Shown one piece after another: positions 6,433 to 7,778 of a DNA stretch of 7,778 nt. The notes beneath the pieces are model-generated. The model saw only the letters and a program-made list of their open reading frames with translations. It had not been told where the DNA came from and made no database searches. Positions within the stretch are counted from its first letter, which is position 1. Each line of letters opens with the position of its first letter. This DNA comes from Deltaproteobacteria bacterium. GTDB taxonomy: Bacteria > Desulfobacterota > Binatia > Binatales > Binataceae. The position numbers and the translations under genes were made by a program. The stretch spans positions 1 to 7,778 of the forward strand of contig JAJXYM010000075.1 of assembly GCA_021780585.1 (NCBI GenBank), given 5' to 3'.

Positions 6433-6927
6433 CTAGCTGGTCAACCCTTTGACCAGCGCGCCGATTCCCGGTTCGTCCCGCGCGAACTCGAGCTTCGCGG
6501 TTCCCGTGTAGTCATTGGCGAATTGCGCGCGATGCTCGGGCGTGCCGTCGCAGTAGACCTCGATCTGATGGCCGTCGGGATCGCGAAAATAGATACTCAT
6601 ACTGACGCCGTGATCGACGGTCGAGAGAATCGGCACGCCGAGACGTTTCAGTTCCGCGTGCGCGGCGCGCAGATGGTCCTCGTCGCGCAGCCGAAAGGCG
6701 ATATGCACGAGGCCGATTTCGCCTTTTTGCGGACCCGGCGCGTCCGCTCCGACTTCAACGCAGGCGAGTTCATGATGGTCGCGGGCCTGGCTCGCGAAAA
6801 AGACCATCTTGATTTGCGGAATTTCCATCATCCGCGTAAGACCGAGCACTTCCGTATAAAACTTCTTCGAGCGCTCGAGATCGCGCACCTTGATCACGAC
6901 ATGGCCGATTCGATCGGGAACGATCAT
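6433..6927 (-). CDS. Single-domain extradiol-type dioxygenase (VOC/glyoxalase fold)
   Basis: A 164-residue protein of the vicinal oxygen chelate superfamily, with two paired beta-alpha-beta-beta-beta modules. The expected metal triad is His9 (GHVVIKV), His75 (VHIAF) and Glu123 (IEVY). Residues 104-123 fit the full extradiol ring-cleavage dioxygenase signature: V-x-H106, five residues, I-Y113, then D116-P117-x-G119 and Glu123. The His75 to His106 spacing of 31 and the Tyr113 to Glu123 spacing of 10 equal those I recall for biphenyl-2,3-diol dioxygenase. His51/His52 may supply the further active-site histidine. The family cleaves catechols next to the two hydroxyls with Fe(II) and O2. Two-domain enzymes are about twice this length, so this belongs to the one-domain group. 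The ATG follows AAGGA at a suitable distance. Lying just before an HpaB-like hydroxylase, it probably opens the ring that enzyme makes. A glyoxalase or other VOC role is less likely but cannot be excluded. Confidence 0.83.
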   Translation of the reverse strand: MIVPDRIGHVVIKVRDLERSKKFYTEVLGLTRMMEIPQIKMVFFASQARDHHELACVEVGADAPGPQKGEIGLVHIAFRLRDEDHLRAAHAELKRLGVPILSTVDHGVSMSIYFRDPDGHQIEVYCDGTPEHRAQFANDYTGTAKLEFARDEPGIGALVKGLTS

Positions 6928-6940
6928 TGGACTCGTCCTT

Positions 6941-6979
6941 CTGGCGGCTTACGCCAGCACCGCGCGGTTCAACCGCGCG
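6941..6979. repeat. Two adjacent perfect hairpins between the crotonase and dioxygenase genes
   Basis: CTGGCG (6941-6946) and CGCCAG (6952-6957) enclose a 5-base loop. CGCGCGG (6961-6967) and CCGCGCG (6973-6979) enclose TTCAA, and that stem extends to nine pairs if the loop is ignored. On the transcribed strand the second comes first, and the CTGGCG hairpin ends right before the ribosome site of the dioxygenase gene. They may reduce read-through, protect a processed mRNA end, or set the ratio of the crotonase to the downstream genes. There is no T-tract, so a full terminator is unlikely. Confidence 0.45.
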
Positions 6980-7007
6980 TCAATTTGCCGCCCGCGCCGC
7001 CGCGTTA

Positions 7008-7703
7008 TCAATAGAGCCGCGGGCCGATAAAGACGCCGTCGATAAAATGCTTGGTCGCGGTCGCCGCCTTGCGCGGGAGCTTCATCAGATCGCCGGCAAG
7101 CTGTCGCGCGGCCGGGATCAACTCCGCCCGCGCGACCACGCGATGCGCCATGCCGAGATCGAAGAGTTCCCGCGCCGTGTAATGGCGGCACATCACCATC
7201 GCCTCCTTGGCGCGCCACGGACCGAGCGCGGCGGCCATCGCGAGCGCGGGGCCGCCGGTGAACGCGGCCCCCAATTCGACTTCGGGCACCCAGAATTCGG
7301 CCTCTTCGGCCGCGACCACGAAATCGAACGCGACCGCCAGCGCCCATCCGCCGCCCACCGCGTGGCCGTTCACCGCCGCGATCGTGAAACAGTCGAGCCG
7401 CGTGATCTGATCGAAGATCCGGCCGACCATCCGCGCCACGCCCTGGTTATGTTCGCGGAAGAGCCGCGCGCGTTCGCGCGGATCGCCGACGCCTTTGGCG
7501 GCGGACATATCGGCGCCGGCGGAAAACGCGGTTCCGGAGCCGGTCACGATCAGCGCGCGCGTATCGCGGTCGTCCCGCACCGCGCGCACCAGATCTTCGA
7601 GCTCGGTCATCACGGGGCGGTTCATGCAATTGCGCCGCTCCGGCCGATTGAAGGTAATCGTCGTGACCGGACCGTCACGCTCGAGCAGGAAATTTGTCGG
7701 CAT
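7008..7703 (-). CDS. Enoyl-CoA hydratase/isomerase (crotonase) family protein, noncanonical active site
   Basis: A 231-residue crotonase-fold protein, somewhat shorter than the usual 255-270. Crotonases act on CoA thioesters, stabilising an enolate in an oxyanion hole. The hole-forming segments are visible as FSAGADM at 60-66 and NGHAVGGGWAL at 112-122. In rat enoyl-CoA hydratase two glutamates do the chemistry. Here the first is Ala121 (GGGWA where hydratases have GGGCE), while the second is kept as Glu141 in VPEVELG. A single acidic residue is seen in enoyl-CoA isomerases and some other branches, so simple hydration is not certain. The C-terminal region is short and ends after GPRLY. The ATG at 7703-7701 has AGGAC about nine bases upstream; the frame is closed further up by a TAG, so no longer start is possible. 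It leads the visible leftward cluster, with 80 bp to the dioxygenase gene, and probably handles a CoA ester made from the ring-cleavage product. Confidence 0.88.
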   Translation of the reverse strand: MPTNFLLERDGPVTTITFNRPERRNCMNRPVMTELEDLVRAVRDDRDTRALIVTGSGTAFSAGADMSAAKGVGDPRERARLFREHNQGVARMVGRIFDQITRLDCFTIAAVNGHAVGGGWALAVAFDFVVAAEEAEFWVPEVELGAAFTGGPALAMAAALGPWRAKEAMVMCRHYTARELFDLGMAHRVVARAELIPAARQLAGDLMKLPRKAATATKHFIDGVFIGPRLY

Positions 7704-7745
7704 CCGCAGTAGGTCCTTGTTGAATCGCGCGCGAATCCGCCCGGC

Positions 7746-7778
7746 CTAGTCGAGCGTGAAGCCGTTGAGGTTCGCCTT
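7746..7778 (-). CDS. Possible C-terminal end of an upstream gene, cut by window
   Basis: Ten codons read KANLNGFTLD and end in TAG at 7748-7746, 42 bp before the crotonase start and in the same frame. The spacing suits a preceding gene of the same operon, but so little is visible that neither the function nor the coding status can be settled. Confidence 0.3.
   Translation of the reverse strand, partial: KANLNGFTLD

Noticed and set aside
5926..7712. Rightward open frames 5926-7014 and 6927-7712 opposite the hydroxylase, dioxygenase and crotonase genes
   Set aside because: They have no domain pattern and biased composition, and the opposite strand encodes well-recognised proteins with ribosome sites.
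1..7778. CRISPR arrays, transposons, tRNA genes or a defence system
   Set aside because: There are no spaced direct repeats, no terminal inverted repeats with a transposase, no tRNA-like folds and no defence-type domains; every long interval is filled by a metabolic gene.

Overview
The window is a GC-rich, tightly packed bacterial segment with seven clear genes, one of them cut by the left edge, plus a possible gene tail at the right edge. The strong G/C preference at third codon positions and the mix of catabolic genes suggest a soil or aquatic proteobacterium-like organism. I cannot place it more precisely from the sequence. There are no tRNA or rRNA genes, insertion sequences or CRISPR arrays.

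Left half (1-4920): a divergent tricarboxylic/2-methylcitrate-type acid module. Leftward from about 2271 run a tricarballylate dehydrogenase-like flavoprotein (TcuA family, copy 1) and a PrpF-family isomerase that runs off the window. Rightward from 2476 run a methylisocitrate lyase-like enzyme (PrpB) and a second TcuA-family flavoprotein. The two arms share a 204-bp intergenic region. It holds a good sigma70-like promoter for the rightward arm and an AACCGG/CCGGTT inverted repeat near the predicted transcription start. The enzymes fit a chain: a saturated tricarboxylate is dehydrogenated by TcuA to an aconitate-type acid, PrpF moves the double bond or changes cis/trans geometry, a hydratase outside the window adds water, and the lyase splits the (methyl)isocitrate-type product. 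This chain is inference.

Right half (4951-7778): a leftward cluster facing the first module, transcribed in the order crotonase-family protein, single-domain extradiol-type dioxygenase (VOC fold), HpaB-family flavin-dependent aromatic hydroxylase. It reads as aromatic-ring hydroxylation followed by ring opening. The crotonase has alanine in place of one of the two usual hydratase glutamates. The intergenic gaps carry small hairpins, and a hairpin lies at the convergent junction with the left module.

The halves could belong to one pathway. PrpF-family proteins include 4-oxalomesaconate tautomerase, which acts after extradiol cleavage of gallate/protocatechuate-type rings. The most interesting possibility is therefore an aromatic-to-tricarboxylate-to-central-metabolism route with two distinct TcuA flavoenzymes. 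Missing partners are a flavin reductase (HpaC), TcuB, an aconitase-type hydratase, a transporter and a regulator.
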